Origin: Shewanella sp. SR44-3
GTDB taxonomy: Bacteria > Pseudomonadota > Gammaproteobacteria > Enterobacterales > Shewanellaceae
NCBI RefSeq assembly: GCF_014163735.1
Contig: NZ_JACJDV010000015.1
Span: 1-64,000 of the forward strand
Length of the DNA stretch: 64,000 nucleotides
Direction: 5' to 3'
Made by a program: the position numbers and the translations under genes. Under the pieces are notes generated by a model. That model saw only the letters and a list, made by a program, of their open reading frames with translations. It was not told where the DNA came from and searched no databases. Within the stretch, counting starts at the first letter, position 1. Each line of letters begins with the position of its first letter. This document shows positions 54,182 to 64,000 of the stretch, in pieces.

Positions 54182-54210
54182 AAAAAGCCTGCTTAGCAGG
54201 CTTTTTTTTT
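54182..54210 (+). terminator. Terminator after mshA
   Basis: AAAAAGCCTGC-TTA-GCAGGC followed by nine T, 13 bp past the mshA stop. It separates the major pilin from the minor pilin genes mshCDOPQ. Confidence 0.93.
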
Positions 54211-54338
54211 GCCTTTTTTAGAGGCTAAATGGCATAAGTCGGTGGATTTATTTGCCATACTTAACCAGTTGTAAGACACTAAAACATTAAGTGTTTCCCT
54301 TTCAGGACGGTAAAACCTTGGCGGAAAAAAGAGTTCCA

Positions 54339-54824
54339 ATGACTTCATCTATGACTTATGCCCAAGGCTTCACTTTGGTTGAGCTGGTGACTGTGATGAT
54401 TTTGATTGGTATTTTGGCAGTTGTTGCCCTGCCGCGTTTTATTGGCCCCTCATCTTATAGTGCTTACAGCCTGCGCAATGAGTTTCTTGGTGAGCTTAGA
54501 CTGGCGCAGCAATTAGCAATGAACAATACCGACAGATGTTACCGCATAAGCGTTACCCCAACGCAATATCAACTGAGTCACTTTACCAGTCGCACCGCAG
54601 CAACTTGTGCTGGGGCTGTAAGCCGTGTCGATGCCGCCCAGTTGTTAACAGGCGGTGCTCGCCTTGTGTTAATGAATACAGGCAGTGATAGTTTTAATAT
54701 CGATTTTGATGTTAACGGTCGCCCGCAACTTAATTGCGCCGCCAATAATGATTGCATTCAAACGGTCGCCGATGACACCTTGGTTATCGGTATTTCCTCT
54801 GAGGGTTATGTTTATGCGAAATAA
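54339..54824 (+). CDS. mshC: MSHA minor pilin MshC
   Basis: 161 residues from ATG 54339. Prepilin signal ...YAQG|FTLVELVTVMILIG; three cysteines lie in the globular part. The start is uncertain: TTG 54318 has a better ribosome site (AGGACGG 7 nt upstream) and would give a 17-residue leader instead of 10. GspH-like minor pilin thought to sit at the pilus tip. First of mshC-D-O-P-Q, all overlapping. Confidence 0.88.
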   Translation: MTSSMTYAQGFTLVELVTVMILIGILAVVALPRFIGPSSYSAYSLRNEFLGELRLAQQLAMNNTDRCYRISVTPTQYQLSHFTSRTAATCAGAVSRVDAAQLLTGGARLVLMNTGSDSFNIDFDVNGRPQLNCAANNDCIQTVADDTLVIGISSEGYVYAK

Positions 54825-55359
54825 CCCTATCGGCAATAAAAAAATGCCAGGCTTCACCTTGATGGAGCTAGTGGTAGGCATGCTGGTGATGGGCATTGCT
54901 ATTACTTTGATGGTGAGCATGTTACTCCCTCAGGCCGACAGGGCTGCTCAAAGCTTGCATAGAGTGCGTTCAGCAGAACTTGCCCACGGGATTTTGAATG
55001 AAATTTGGGGCAAGCGTTATGATCAAAACACCAAGGCTAACGGCGGCGTGCCTGCCTGTGGCAGTTCACAGGGAGGAAATCCAGTGGGCGAAGCATGTAG
55101 CACTGTGATGGGACCTGAGACTATTTTAGGCGTTGAGGAAAAACGCAACGAGTTTAACGATGTCGATGATTACCATGGCTTAACCCACACGGATTTAATG
55201 CTTAACTCGACTCAAAGCTATGCTGCTTTCTATCCTAATTATCAACTCAATGTCACAGTGGTGTTGGGCGCGGTGGCGAATACTAAACTTATTACTGTGA
55301 CTGTCACAACGCCAGATGGTGAAGCCATTGCTTACCAAGCCCTGAGGAGTAATTACTGA
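54814..55359 (+). CDS. mshD: MSHA minor pilin MshD
   Basis: 181 residues. Prepilin signal ...KKMPG|FTLMELVVGMLVMG with the Glu5. A Gly/Cys-rich loop (PACGSSQGGNPVGEACS) lies at ~85-102. I chose ATG 54814, since GAGGG is 8 nt upstream, over ATG 54808, which is too close. It overlaps mshC by 11 nt. Confidence 0.9.
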   Translation: MRNNPIGNKKMPGFTLMELVVGMLVMGIAITLMVSMLLPQADRAAQSLHRVRSAELAHGILNEIWGKRYDQNTKANGGVPACGSSQGGNPVGEACSTVMGPETILGVEEKRNEFNDVDDYHGLTHTDLMLNSTQSYAAFYPNYQLNVTVVLGAVANTKLITVTVTTPDGEAIAYQALRSNY

Positions 55360-56177
55360 TGACCTCTAATGTTAAGGGTTTTACTCTGGTTGAGTTGGTG
55401 ACAGTTATTTTGATATTAGGTGTGCTTATTCTTGGGGTGAACGGGATTATTATTTTTGGCAGCCGTATTTTTGTTGAGTCATCCTCAGTTGATCAAGTGA
55501 TAGGTCAGAGTCGGTTTTCCGTTGAACGCATAACCCGAGAGCTTAGAAATGCAGTGCCTAACAGTGTGCGCCTAACAAGTAATACGAACTCCCAATGCAT
55601 AGAGTTTGTGCCTATTGTCGCCAGTACCTCGTATTTAACCATGCCTATCGCTTCATTAACACAGGTTGCGAATGGGGCCAAGGTTATGCGCGATAATGCT
55701 CAAAGTCGTATTGCAGCTGGGCAGTGGGCCATAATCTATCCCGTGAGTGAAGCAGATGTTTATCAACAAGCTAAGGCTAAGCGCTTTAGCTTGAACAAAG
55801 TGACCTTAGAGGCGAATAGCATAGATCTAGAGTTTGCCGCTCCAGTGCAATTCTCCGCAGCATCTCCTCGCAAGCGAGTGTATTTCAGCTCCGATGCGGT
55901 GAGCTATTGTTTTGAGCAAGGGGGAGACTTATATCGCTATGCCGCTTACGGCCTGCTTGAGGTTCAACCCACGGCCAGCTCCATGCCTGTTGCACGAGTG
56001 AAAGTCTTGATGGGGCAGCATGTTGTTAATGATTTAGGCGATAATGATGACTTGCCTTTATCCTTAACCCCAGCAAGCTTAATGACCAATGCGATTGTGC
56101 AATTACAACCTAGGTTTAGCGTATTAGGTGAAACCTTTCAGTATCGCCATCAAGTGCAGGTGATCAATGTCCCTTAA
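55359..56177 (+). CDS. mshO: MSHA minor pilin MshO
   Basis: 272 residues. Prepilin signal MTSNVKG|FTLVELVTVILILG, then a large GspJ-like domain (SRFSVERITRELRNAVPNSV). Starts in the mshD stop codon (TGATG) with GAGG about 8 nt upstream. Expected at the pilus tip with MshC, MshD, MshP. Confidence 0.92.
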   Translation: MTSNVKGFTLVELVTVILILGVLILGVNGIIIFGSRIFVESSSVDQVIGQSRFSVERITRELRNAVPNSVRLTSNTNSQCIEFVPIVASTSYLTMPIASLTQVANGAKVMRDNAQSRIAAGQWAIIYPVSEADVYQQAKAKRFSLNKVTLEANSIDLEFAAPVQFSAASPRKRVYFSSDAVSYCFEQGGDLYRYAAYGLLEVQPTASSMPVARVKVLMGQHVVNDLGDNDDLPLSLTPASLMTNAIVQLQPRFSVLGETFQYRHQVQVINVP

Positions 56178-56613
56178 ATATTCTTTAAACCATAATGATA
56201 CTAAAAGCACTATGGCAAATAGGCAGCGAGGCAGCGCCTTGATCATGGCCATTTTTGTGATTACTGTGATGTTTTTATTGGCGTCAGCCTTGATTAATAT
56301 TGTTAGCGATGGTGATGATAGCCTTAATCAAGAAGTGCTAGGCACTCGTGCGTTAGCTACAGCCAACAGTGGCGCCGATGCCGCATTAGCGAGGTTATTT
56401 CCTTTAGCGGGTGGCGTGACTGATTGCGCTATCGTTACAACTCCTTGGACGCCGCCAACGAGTGTCGGTTTTAGTGGTTGCAAAGTGACATTAGCTTGCG
56501 CAAATTATGTGCTGGGCAGTGAAACTCAATACCGGATTACTAGCGAGGCGGTTTGTGAGTCAGGACCTATGCGGGTAAGACGGCAAGTGGAGGTAGAGGC
56601 GCGTGGCAACTAA
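56167..56613 (+). CDS. mshP: MSHA minor pilin-like protein MshP
   Basis: 148 residues. A long leader ends NRQRG|SALIMAIFVITVMFLL, the GspK/PilX-type signal without Glu5 of ordinary pilins; lack of that Glu marks the first subunit at a pseudopilus tip. Four cysteines follow in the globular part. ATG 56167 overlaps mshO by 11 nt; ATG 56212 is an alternative. Confidence 0.88.
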   Translation: MSLKYSLNHNDTKSTMANRQRGSALIMAIFVITVMFLLASALINIVSDGDDSLNQEVLGTRALATANSGADAALARLFPLAGGVTDCAIVTTPWTPPTSVGFSGCKVTLACANYVLGSETQYRITSEAVCESGPMRVRRQVEVEARGN

Positions 56614-59600
56614 TTCTTTAATTTTTAATCGCATTCAAGTTTGCCGCTCCATGCTAATGGCTTTTGTTATGTTGACAGGCTTATGGGGCTTGCCAACAGC
56701 AGTGAGTGCGGCGTGGGACAAAACGTTTATTGAAGGTGTTAATGGTTATGGTAGCAATGCTTGGATTGGCTTTGCCAATTCATCTTATTTGTTCAATGCC
56801 CCTAATAATGGCAAGCTGCCAGCTACCAGTGTTTATGATCAACATGACGCTTGTGTTTCAAGCAATGGCAATAATAGGTGGTGTAGGGACACAACGCCTT
56901 TGGCTGAACTCCCCAGCGATCGTCTTGCTTTTAGTCAGTGCACTTCTACTAGTAATACCAACCTTGGGCCGCCAAGTTTTGCGGAAAAAACTGTGTCAGT
57001 GCCTCAAGGCGAATACGGCAATATTAGTTTAGGCGGCGGCGCAGATCGCACGGTTAAATTCACCACTGCTGGTGGTATTTATAAAATGAAGACGCTGTCA
57101 GCAGACTCTGGTCGATTAGAATTAGCAGCGGGGCAATATTGGATAGAAACCTTAACTTTAGGTAATGGTGTGACGTTAGTGTTTCCCACCACAGGCACAG
57201 TGACTTTCTTTGTTAAAAATGATTATCGGCATCAAAATCTTAATCTAGTCGATGCCGCTGAGCGTTTCATTATTTATAACTATGGTAATTTCACCCTTAA
57301 CGGTGGGGCTAATTTAAATGCCTATGTGGTGGCTGAAGGCACTGCAACCCTTGATGGAAGCGCGAGATTAACAGGGGCGATAACCTCAAACCAGGTGCGC
57401 TTATATGGCGGCTCTCGGGTAACCTTTGCTGATACGGTTGCCAATGTGACGACTGTGCCTAACTGTACTATTCCTGTCGCACCTGCTGCATTCCATCTGC
57501 AATTTGGTAAATCTGAAGCATTAGCTGCCCGTACAGGGGTTGTGTTGTTTGATAAGCCTTTTGAGCTTGGGGTCACTCCGCTTGTTTTTGCTATGGCGAC
57601 CATAGAAGACAGCAATACTAATAACGATGGCCCTGCGGCTGTGTTTATCAATGGTATTACCCCATTAGGCTTTACTTGGACTCAAAAAGAGTCGCCATCC
57701 CCCCTAGGTAGCTATGTGGCATCGCAGCCTATGCCATCTATTCATTGGGTCGCCGTTAGCCCAGGCACCTATGAGTTATCTAATGGCAAAAAATTAATTG
57801 CCGGCAGTGTGGCGATTAATCAGGCGCTGATTGGCCGTGATAGTCCTTACACCTCAGTGGCCTTGCCATCGAGTCAAAATGTGGTGCTGAATCAGCTACA
57901 AACTCAAATTAATAATTGCTGGCTAACAAGTACCTCTAAATTGACCAGTAACGGTGTCGACTTGGGGCTTGATGCATCAGAAGTGCGCAGCGGTAACACC
58001 CGCTGTCAACCTGGCGATCTAACGAATAATCAGCTGCAGAATGAAACCGTGGCTTACCTTGCTGTTGAATCGGGCACTGGCACGATAAATTTAAACAATG
58101 CCAATGTGAGATTTGAGTTTTCTAATGGCCAAACCCATACCGGAAATGCGACAGACTTAAGCAGCCAGTGTGATTACTTAACGGCATTAACGGGTTTTGA
58201 GAAACCGCCGACTTTTATCGCCGCGAAAACCAATCGCAGAGGAGGAGATGGTGGTTGGCTTAGGCGCTGTCAATTGTCAGCGTCGCAAGTGAGTATGACC
58301 GTAGATGAAGACACCTATTCCGACTCCGATAGGCGCCATACATGGGAAGATTACAGTTTTATTGCCTTTGAGAAAAAAGTCGATACGTTAACTTGTTTTA
58401 ATGATGACTTTAACCGAGAAACAGTAGGGGATGATTGGGCGCTCAAGGTGCTTGGAACTTCATTGCCAGCGTCAATTATCGATAAAAAGCGCTTACGCTT
58501 CACTTCTGCCAGCGGTAATCAAGCCACTTCTAGTACGTATCAAAGACTGTTCCCTGCTGAAAATAACTTAGTGGAAATTGAATTTGATTATTTTGCTTGG
58601 TCGAGCCAGTCGGGCACTGGCGCCGATGGTATTGCCATTAGCTTATCCGATGCCAGTATTACCCCTCAGCCAGGCAGTTTCGGTGGCGCTTTAGGTTATG
58701 CCCAACGTGATAACGGCACCGCAGGTTTTGCTGGTGGTTGGCTGGGTATTGCGCTTGATGAATACGGTAATTTTTCTAACCCAACAGAAGGAAAGAATGG
58801 CGGGCCAGGTTTTAGGCGTCAAGCAGTCGCTATTCGTGGCTCGGCGGGCACCAGTTATCGCTACCTTACGGGCACCAATGCTGACTTAAACCCCAGAATT
58901 GATGTGCGTAGTACCGCCAATGCTGCGCCTAATCATAGATACAAAATTATTATTGATTCTAGAGTGGCGGGTACGGCTATGGTATCTGTGCTGCGGGACA
59001 CTCAAAACCGTGGTAACCCTGCTGACTACGTGACTTTAATTGCGCCATTTAATGCCTTAAGTTTTGCGGGCCAAGCGCCGGTTCCTGAAAAGTTTTATTT
59101 GTCTATTACTGGCTCCACCGGTGGCTCCAACAACAACCACGAGATGGATAATTTTAAGGTGTGTGCGCTTAAGTCCGAACCCATTGGCGCTCAAGTGCAC
59201 CATTTTGAGTTTGATTATACGAGTTCGCCGTTAACTTGTAAGGCTGAGGTGATGACCGTTAGGGCTTGTAAGAATGAGGGTTGTGATTTATTTACTGACC
59301 CTGTTCAGGCCAATCTATCACCGGACTCTAGAGCCACTGGCGGCTGGTATTTTGGCGGTGCGGCCACCAATATCATTAACTTCACTAATGGTCTCGCCCA
59401 AGTGGGTTTGCGCCATAACGCCACTACACCTATCACTATCGGGGTTACATCTTCAAACCCGTCGACGGTAGCGGGCAGTAATACCCTTTGTCGTCGAGGC
59501 GGGGGGGCTTTATCAACCGCGAGTTGCAGTTTAACTTTTGCTGAAAGTGGCTTTATTTTTGATGTGCCGGATAAGTTGGCTAACAAACCAACAGGTAATA

Positions 59601-61246
59601 TATCCATTAGTGCAGTGAAAAAATCGGATAGTACTCTGCAATGTGTACCTACTTTTGCTAGTACAACCAAAAACGTCGATTTTTGGAGTACTTATGTTGA
59701 GCCGACTACGGTCATTAGTGGTCAATCGGTATCTGTGAATGCAACGGCTGTTGGTAAACAGAGTAGTGCAGCAACCAAGCTTGCATTGGCATTTGATGCA
59801 GAAGGTAAAGCAAATATTAACGTCAACTATCCCGATGCCGGAAAAGTACAGCTAGATGCACGCCTTAATGCCACAGGTGAAGATATTGGTTTAGTGATGT
59901 TAGGCTCAGATCAGTTTGTTAGTTTTCCTGTGGGTTTATGTGTTAAAGCTAAGGATACCAATGCCAGTTGTAGCGCAGGGAACGCCAGTTGCAATGTCTA
60001 TAAAAAAGCCGCTGAGACCTTTGAGTTAGTTATTCAGGGCAAAGCTTGGCAAAGTGATAGCGACGCAAACTATTGCGACAATCTCAACACCCCAAATTAT
60101 GCTCACAATGATATTGCATTAGGCCACAGTATAGTCGCGCCATCAGGCGGAGCCTTAGGTGTACTGGGAAATGTGAAATATAACCATCTGACTGAAGCGA
60201 CCAGCAGCAATAGCGTTTCTCAATCGGTGCCTGAGGTGGGGGTGTTTACCTTTAGTGCTGATCCGCCGCTAGGCTATTTAGGCTCTAATTTTTATAATAT
60301 CCCTCAAGGGACTTCGGCTAATATTGGCCGGTTTGTACCAGCAAGCTTTGCAGTGAGCAATAGCCGTGTTTCAGCAGCTTGTAATGCTTTCAGTTACATG
60401 GATCAGGGCTTTGACATTGACTACACCCTCACAGCCAAGAATATAGCAGGTTCCACTACTCAAAATTATATCGGCGCATTTGCCAAGGCATCCATAAGCC
60501 TTGCGGGCGAAAATGCCAATAATGGCGTTGATTTATCTTCAAGGTTAACCACTCCAAGCCTTGCTAATGCCGCCTGGGCTAAAGGCGTCGCCACTATTAC
60601 GGGCACCAATCTGGGCGCTAAGCTCAGCAATTTTTCTCGCCTTAGCCCGCCTCTGGTTGATGGCCCTTTTGAGTCGTTAGCCATAGGGCTTAAGGTGCAA
60701 GATAACGATGGTGATCATGCCAAGGTGGTAAGCGATATGCATGCGGGGTCAACGGCTCTTCCTTGTGGCGCCTTATGTGATGCTAAGTCTTTAGGCACCC
60801 CAACCAAGCTTAGGCATGGGCGCGTGACTATGGACAACACCTATGGGCCAGAATCTGAAACCTTGTTGATGCCGACCTACGCTCAATATTGGAATGGCAG
60901 CACTTGGATAACTAATCCCAATGATGACTGTTCCACTGTGAGCTCGACACTTGATGGCAGTGAAGACTATGCCCCAGCATTAACCACAGGGCAGTTGGTC
61001 ACAAGGGGGGCTGTGAGTGCCACAATGCAAAACGGCAACTTACAACTTACTTGGGATAATACCGGCAGCAATGATTATCGCGGTCAAGTAACGGCGCCTC
61101 TAAACGTCCAGCCTTGGCTTAAGTGGTATTGGAATTGGGATAGGAGTACGGCCGGCTCAACAACATTGGCCGATCCTCGAGCCAGTGCTTTTTTTGGTCG
61201 TTATCGCGGCCATGACAGAATTATTTATTGGCGGGAAACACAGTAA
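56603..61246 (+). CDS. mshQ: MshQ, large secreted MSHA-associated protein
   Basis: 1547 residues, starting at GTG 56603 inside the end of mshP (GGAGG 9 nt upstream). Signal peptide at 13-37 (cut near AVSAA). Residues ~125-285 are Gly-rich beta sequence of polymer-forming type (LNAYVVAEGTATLDGSARL). A lectin/LamG-like domain runs ~600-860 (DFNRETVGDDWALKV ... EMDNFKVC). The C-terminal ~680 residues, beginning VHHFEFDYTSSPLTC, correspond to DUF6701 of MshQ. Many cysteines suggest disulphides. The whole looks like a tip adhesin carried by minor pilins; binding partner unknown. Last gene of the msh cluster. Confidence 0.9.
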   Translation: MATNSLIFNRIQVCRSMLMAFVMLTGLWGLPTAVSAAWDKTFIEGVNGYGSNAWIGFANSSYLFNAPNNGKLPATSVYDQHDACVSSNGNNRWCRDTTPLAELPSDRLAFSQCTSTSNTNLGPPSFAEKTVSVPQGEYGNISLGGGADRTVKFTTAGGIYKMKTLSADSGRLELAAGQYWIETLTLGNGVTLVFPTTGTVTFFVKNDYRHQNLNLVDAAERFIIYNYGNFTLNGGANLNAYVVAEGTATLDGSARLTGAITSNQVRLYGGSRVTFADTVANVTTVPNCTIPVAPAAFHLQFGKSEALAARTGVVLFDKPFELGVTPLVFAMATIEDSNTNNDGPAAVFINGITPLGFTWTQKESPSPLGSYVASQPMPSIHWVAVSPGTYELSNGKKLIAGSVAINQALIGRDSPYTSVALPSSQNVVLNQLQTQINNCWLTSTSKLTSNGVDLGLDASEVRSGNTRCQPGDLTNNQLQNETVAYLAVESGTGTINLNNANVRFEFSNGQTHTGNATDLSSQCDYLTALTGFEKPPTFIAAKTNRRGGDGGWLRRCQLSASQVSMTVDEDTYSDSDRRHTWEDYSFIAFEKKVDTLTCFNDDFNRETVGDDWALKVLGTSLPASIIDKKRLRFTSASGNQATSSTYQRLFPAENNLVEIEFDYFAWSSQSGTGADGIAISLSDASITPQPGSFGGALGYAQRDNGTAGFAGGWLGIALDEYGNFSNPTEGKNGGPGFRRQAVAIRGSAGTSYRYLTGTNADLNPRIDVRSTANAAPNHRYKIIIDSRVAGTAMVSVLRDTQNRGNPADYVTLIAPFNALSFAGQAPVPEKFYLSITGSTGGSNNNHEMDNFKVCALKSEPIGAQVHHFEFDYTSSPLTCKAEVMTVRACKNEGCDLFTDPVQANLSPDSRATGGWYFGGAATNIINFTNGLAQVGLRHNATTPITIGVTSSNPSTVAGSNTLCRRGGGALSTASCSLTFAESGFIFDVPDKLANKPTGNISISAVKKSDSTLQCVPTFASTTKNVDFWSTYVEPTTVISGQSVSVNATAVGKQSSAATKLALAFDAEGKANINVNYPDAGKVQLDARLNATGEDIGLVMLGSDQFVSFPVGLCVKAKDTNASCSAGNASCNVYKKAAETFELVIQGKAWQSDSDANYCDNLNTPNYAHNDIALGHSIVAPSGGALGVLGNVKYNHLTEATSSNSVSQSVPEVGVFTFSADPPLGYLGSNFYNIPQGTSANIGRFVPASFAVSNSRVSAACNAFSYMDQGFDIDYTLTAKNIAGSTTQNYIGAFAKASISLAGENANNGVDLSSRLTTPSLANAAWAKGVATITGTNLGAKLSNFSRLSPPLVDGPFESLAIGLKVQDNDGDHAKVVSDMHAGSTALPCGALCDAKSLGTPTKLRHGRVTMDNTYGPESETLLMPTYAQYWNGSTWITNPNDDCSTVSSTLDGSEDYAPALTTGQLVTRGAVSATMQNGNLQLTWDNTGSNDYRGQVTAPLNVQPWLKWYWNWDRSTAGSTTLADPRASAFFGRYRGHDRIIYWRETQ

Positions 61247-61277
61247 TCAGCGACTAATCTTAGCAGCTCAATATTTG

Positions 61278-61304
61278 AACAGCGCATTTGCGGTTGTTTT
61301 TTAA
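61278..61304 (+). terminator. Probable terminator after mshQ
   Basis: AACAGCGCA and TGCGGTTGTT pair over nine positions with one bulge and a 2-nt loop, then T6. Weaker than the other terminators here. Confidence 0.5.
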
Positions 61305-61348
61305 TCTCTTTTTAGATTGATAGCATAAAAACAATAAAATTTGATTAA

Positions 61349-62515
<1,167 letters not shown>

Positions 62516-62572
62516 TCTTCGGTAGCTAAGCCTAACCTTATAGAAAATCTTTAAGGTTAGGCTTGCATAACA

Positions 62573-63457
62573 ATGAAACCTATCTTTGTTCGCGGTATTT
62601 CAAATCAGTCTCGTCTCACACTGGCTATCTTTCTGTCGGTGGCCCTTATTGTGGCTAACGATAAACTCGAAAGTACTCGTCAATCCTTATCCTCGATATT
62701 AAGTCCACTGCAGTATCTGGCTAATTTACCCGGATTGCTGATGGATTGGTCGTCAGATACTTTAGCGACCCGAGACATGCTGCAAACTCAAAATGGCGAG
62801 CTATTACGTCAACAATTATTAATGTCTGAGCGTTTACAACGTTTTGAGCATTTACGCCAAGAGAATGAGCGTTTACGGGCACTGTTAGGTAGCCCTGTCC
62901 AGTTAGCGGTAAAAAAAGTCGTTGCCGAAGTGATGGAGGTTGCTAGCGATCCATTTCGTCACTATGTGGTGCTCAATCGTGGTGCTCAAGATCAAGTTTA
63001 TGTTGGCCAGCCTGTGGTCGATGCCCTTGGGGTTATTGGTCAAGTGATTGAAGTTAGCGCCCTGACCAGCCGAGTATTGATGGTGTCAGATCCCACCCAC
63101 GGTATTCCAGTTAGAGTGACCCGTAACGATGTGCGCGCAGTCGCCAATGGCACAGGCGATATTGATCTTATTGAATTACGACACGTGGCAAAAAGCGCCG
63201 ATATTATTGCTGGAGATTTACTGGTTTCCTCAGGGCTTGGCAATCGATTTCCCGAAGGCTATCCGGTTGCACGAGTGATGAGCGTATCCCTTGAAGGGGC
63301 GCAGAATTATGCCGTGATTACCGCCCAGCCTCTTGCTGCACTGGATAGAATTCGCTACGTGTTACTGATTTGGCCTGAACATCTTATCGAGAATGAAACC
63401 CTGCCAGGGGATGAGCAAGACGTTACTCCTTTAAATGTGGAGGCTAACCATGAATAG
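62573..63457 (+). CDS. mreC: Rod-shape protein MreC
   Basis: 294 residues. Short cytoplasmic tail, one membrane helix at ~15-32, a coiled coil at ~70-105 (LRQQLLMSERLQRFEHLRQE) and a two-barrel periplasmic domain (VIGQVIEVSALTSRVLMVSD). MreC links MreB to PBP2/RodA in the elongasome. 57 bp after mreB; overlaps mreD by 8 nt. Confidence 0.97.
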   Translation: MKPIFVRGISNQSRLTLAIFLSVALIVANDKLESTRQSLSSILSPLQYLANLPGLLMDWSSDTLATRDMLQTQNGELLRQQLLMSERLQRFEHLRQENERLRALLGSPVQLAVKKVVAEVMEVASDPFRHYVVLNRGAQDQVYVGQPVVDALGVIGQVIEVSALTSRVLMVSDPTHGIPVRVTRNDVRAVANGTGDIDLIELRHVAKSADIIAGDLLVSSGLGNRFPEGYPVARVMSVSLEGAQNYAVITAQPLAALDRIRYVLLIWPEHLIENETLPGDEQDVTPLNVEANHE

Positions 63458-63941
63458 TCACATTGCCAATGGACGTCTCATTGTATGGGTCACATTATTT
63501 TTGGGGGTTATGTTTCAAATTATGCCTCTACCCAGTTTGGTTGAGCTTTGGCGTCCAGACTGGCTGTTAATGGTTATTATGTACTGGGCCATGGCTTTGC
63601 CCCATAGATACAGCATCCTTACTGCTTGTTTTCTTGGTGTGGTGCTGGATATTTTATTGGGCGCCCACCTTGGGATCCGCGCCATGGCATTTTCACTGGT
63701 CACCTATGTGGTGGTATTGCATTTCCAGCGACTACGAAACTTTCCACGTTGGCAGCAGTCGATTGTGATTGCTGCACTCATCTGTTTGTATCATCTAGTG
63801 GTATTTTGGCTAGAATTCATCGTTGTTGGCGGGGTTCAGTTTAAAATAGAGCTTCTTCAACCTGTTGTTTCTAGTATATTTATTTGGTGGTGGGTATTCT
63901 GGGTATTACGTAATATTCGCCGAAGTTATAAGGTAAGATAA
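63450..63941 (+). CDS. mreD: Rod-shape membrane protein MreD
   Basis: 163 residues, almost all membrane helices (about five), with the family start NGRLIVWVTLFLGVMFQIMP and the conserved SLVELWRPDWLLMVIMYW. ATG 63450 has GGAGG 6 nt upstream and overlaps mreC, so they are coupled. Confidence 0.96.
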   Translation: MNSHIANGRLIVWVTLFLGVMFQIMPLPSLVELWRPDWLLMVIMYWAMALPHRYSILTACFLGVVLDILLGAHLGIRAMAFSLVTYVVVLHFQRLRNFPRWQQSIVIAALICLYHLVVFWLEFIVVGGVQFKIELLQPVVSSIFIWWWVFWVLRNIRRSYKVR

Positions 63942-63943
63942 AC

Positions 63944-64000
63944 ATGACATGGGTGTTGGCTTCAAGCTCTCCTCGCCGTAAAGAATTATTGGCTCAGGCT
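63944..64000 (+). CDS. Maf-family nucleotide pyrophosphatase, first 19 codons
   Basis: Cut by the window end. Begins MTWVLASSSPRRKELLAQA; the SSSPRRKELL motif is the Maf/YhdE nucleotide-binding start. 2 nt after mreD; a maf gene follows mreD in most gammaproteobacteria. YhdE removes dTTP/UTP and modified nucleotides. The specific paralogue cannot be told from 19 codons. Confidence 0.93.
   Translation, partial: MTWVLASSSPRRKELLAQA

Noticed and set aside
52788..54275. Recurring TGGCATAA/TTTGCCATA words ahead of mshB, mshA and mshC
   Set aside because: I tried them as sigma54 -24/-12 elements, but the GG-to-GC spacing does not fit. They may still be shared regulatory words, but the evidence is too thin.

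Overview
The window is chromosomal DNA of a marine gammaproteobacterium, almost certainly a Shewanella. The strongest reasons are gene order and gene content: hemCDXY followed on the same strand by a large BpfA/LapA-type adhesin; an SO_0444-type metal permease with its MerR regulator divergent from purH-purD; and a complete csrD(mshH)-mshI...mshQ MSHA pilus cluster running into mreBCD-maf. The species cannot be resolved by reading alone.

Layout. 1-6.1 kb, minus strand: the start of a giant secreted adhesin (bpfA, cut by the window edge), the haem genes hemC, hemD, hemX, hemY, and cyaY. 6.2-11.1 kb, plus strand: lptM, lysA, dapF, a DUF484 gene, xerC and a YigB-type HAD phosphatase, the conserved dapF-xerC block. 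11.1-18.5 kb is more individual: an AlbA_2-domain protein, a RIC/hemerythrin protein, a secreted Kelch protein, a CPA2 cation:proton antiporter, a decayed outer-membrane-protein gene, a GlpD-like flavoprotein carrying an internal minisatellite, and a NYN-domain protein. 18.6-21.7 kb: a three-gene HlyD/ABC exporter. 21.7-24.1 kb: ohr, ohrR and a YqhD-like aldehyde reductase, tied together by a shared palindrome. 24.4-26.8 kb: a small Lys-rich protein gene, then a Cu/Zn permease and MerR regulator with a textbook MerR promoter. 27-32.1 kb: purH, purD and nhaC. 32.1-38.9 kb: a possible MITE-like element, ftsN-argS-priA on the minus strand, then a FimV-like LysM protein and rpmE. 39.3-40.5 kb: malic enzyme. 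40.7-61.2 kb: the MSHA type IV pilus cluster (17 genes). 61.5-64 kb: mreB, mreC, mreD and the first codons of maf.

How the parts fit together. Two surface adhesion systems frame the window: the BpfA adhesin, whose N-terminus has a LapG-type TAAG cleavage motif and whose promoter has a FlrA/FleQ-like box over the -35, and the MSHA pilus, whose ATPase MshE has the N-terminal c-di-GMP-binding motif. Both families are known to answer to c-di-GMP. Two compact stress circuits are visible directly in the DNA: an OhrR-type palindrome at the ohr and aldehyde-reductase promoters, and a MerR 20-bp-spacer promoter in front of the metal-efflux operon.

I saw no tRNA, rRNA, CRISPR array, prophage, intact insertion sequence or recognisable defence island. 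No wholly new multi-gene system stands out. The most interesting items are regulatory sites and odd protein architectures: the Cys-Cys-repeat metal permease, the repeat-expanded GlpD-like protein, the MITE-like repeat, and a strong hairpin ahead of csrD.
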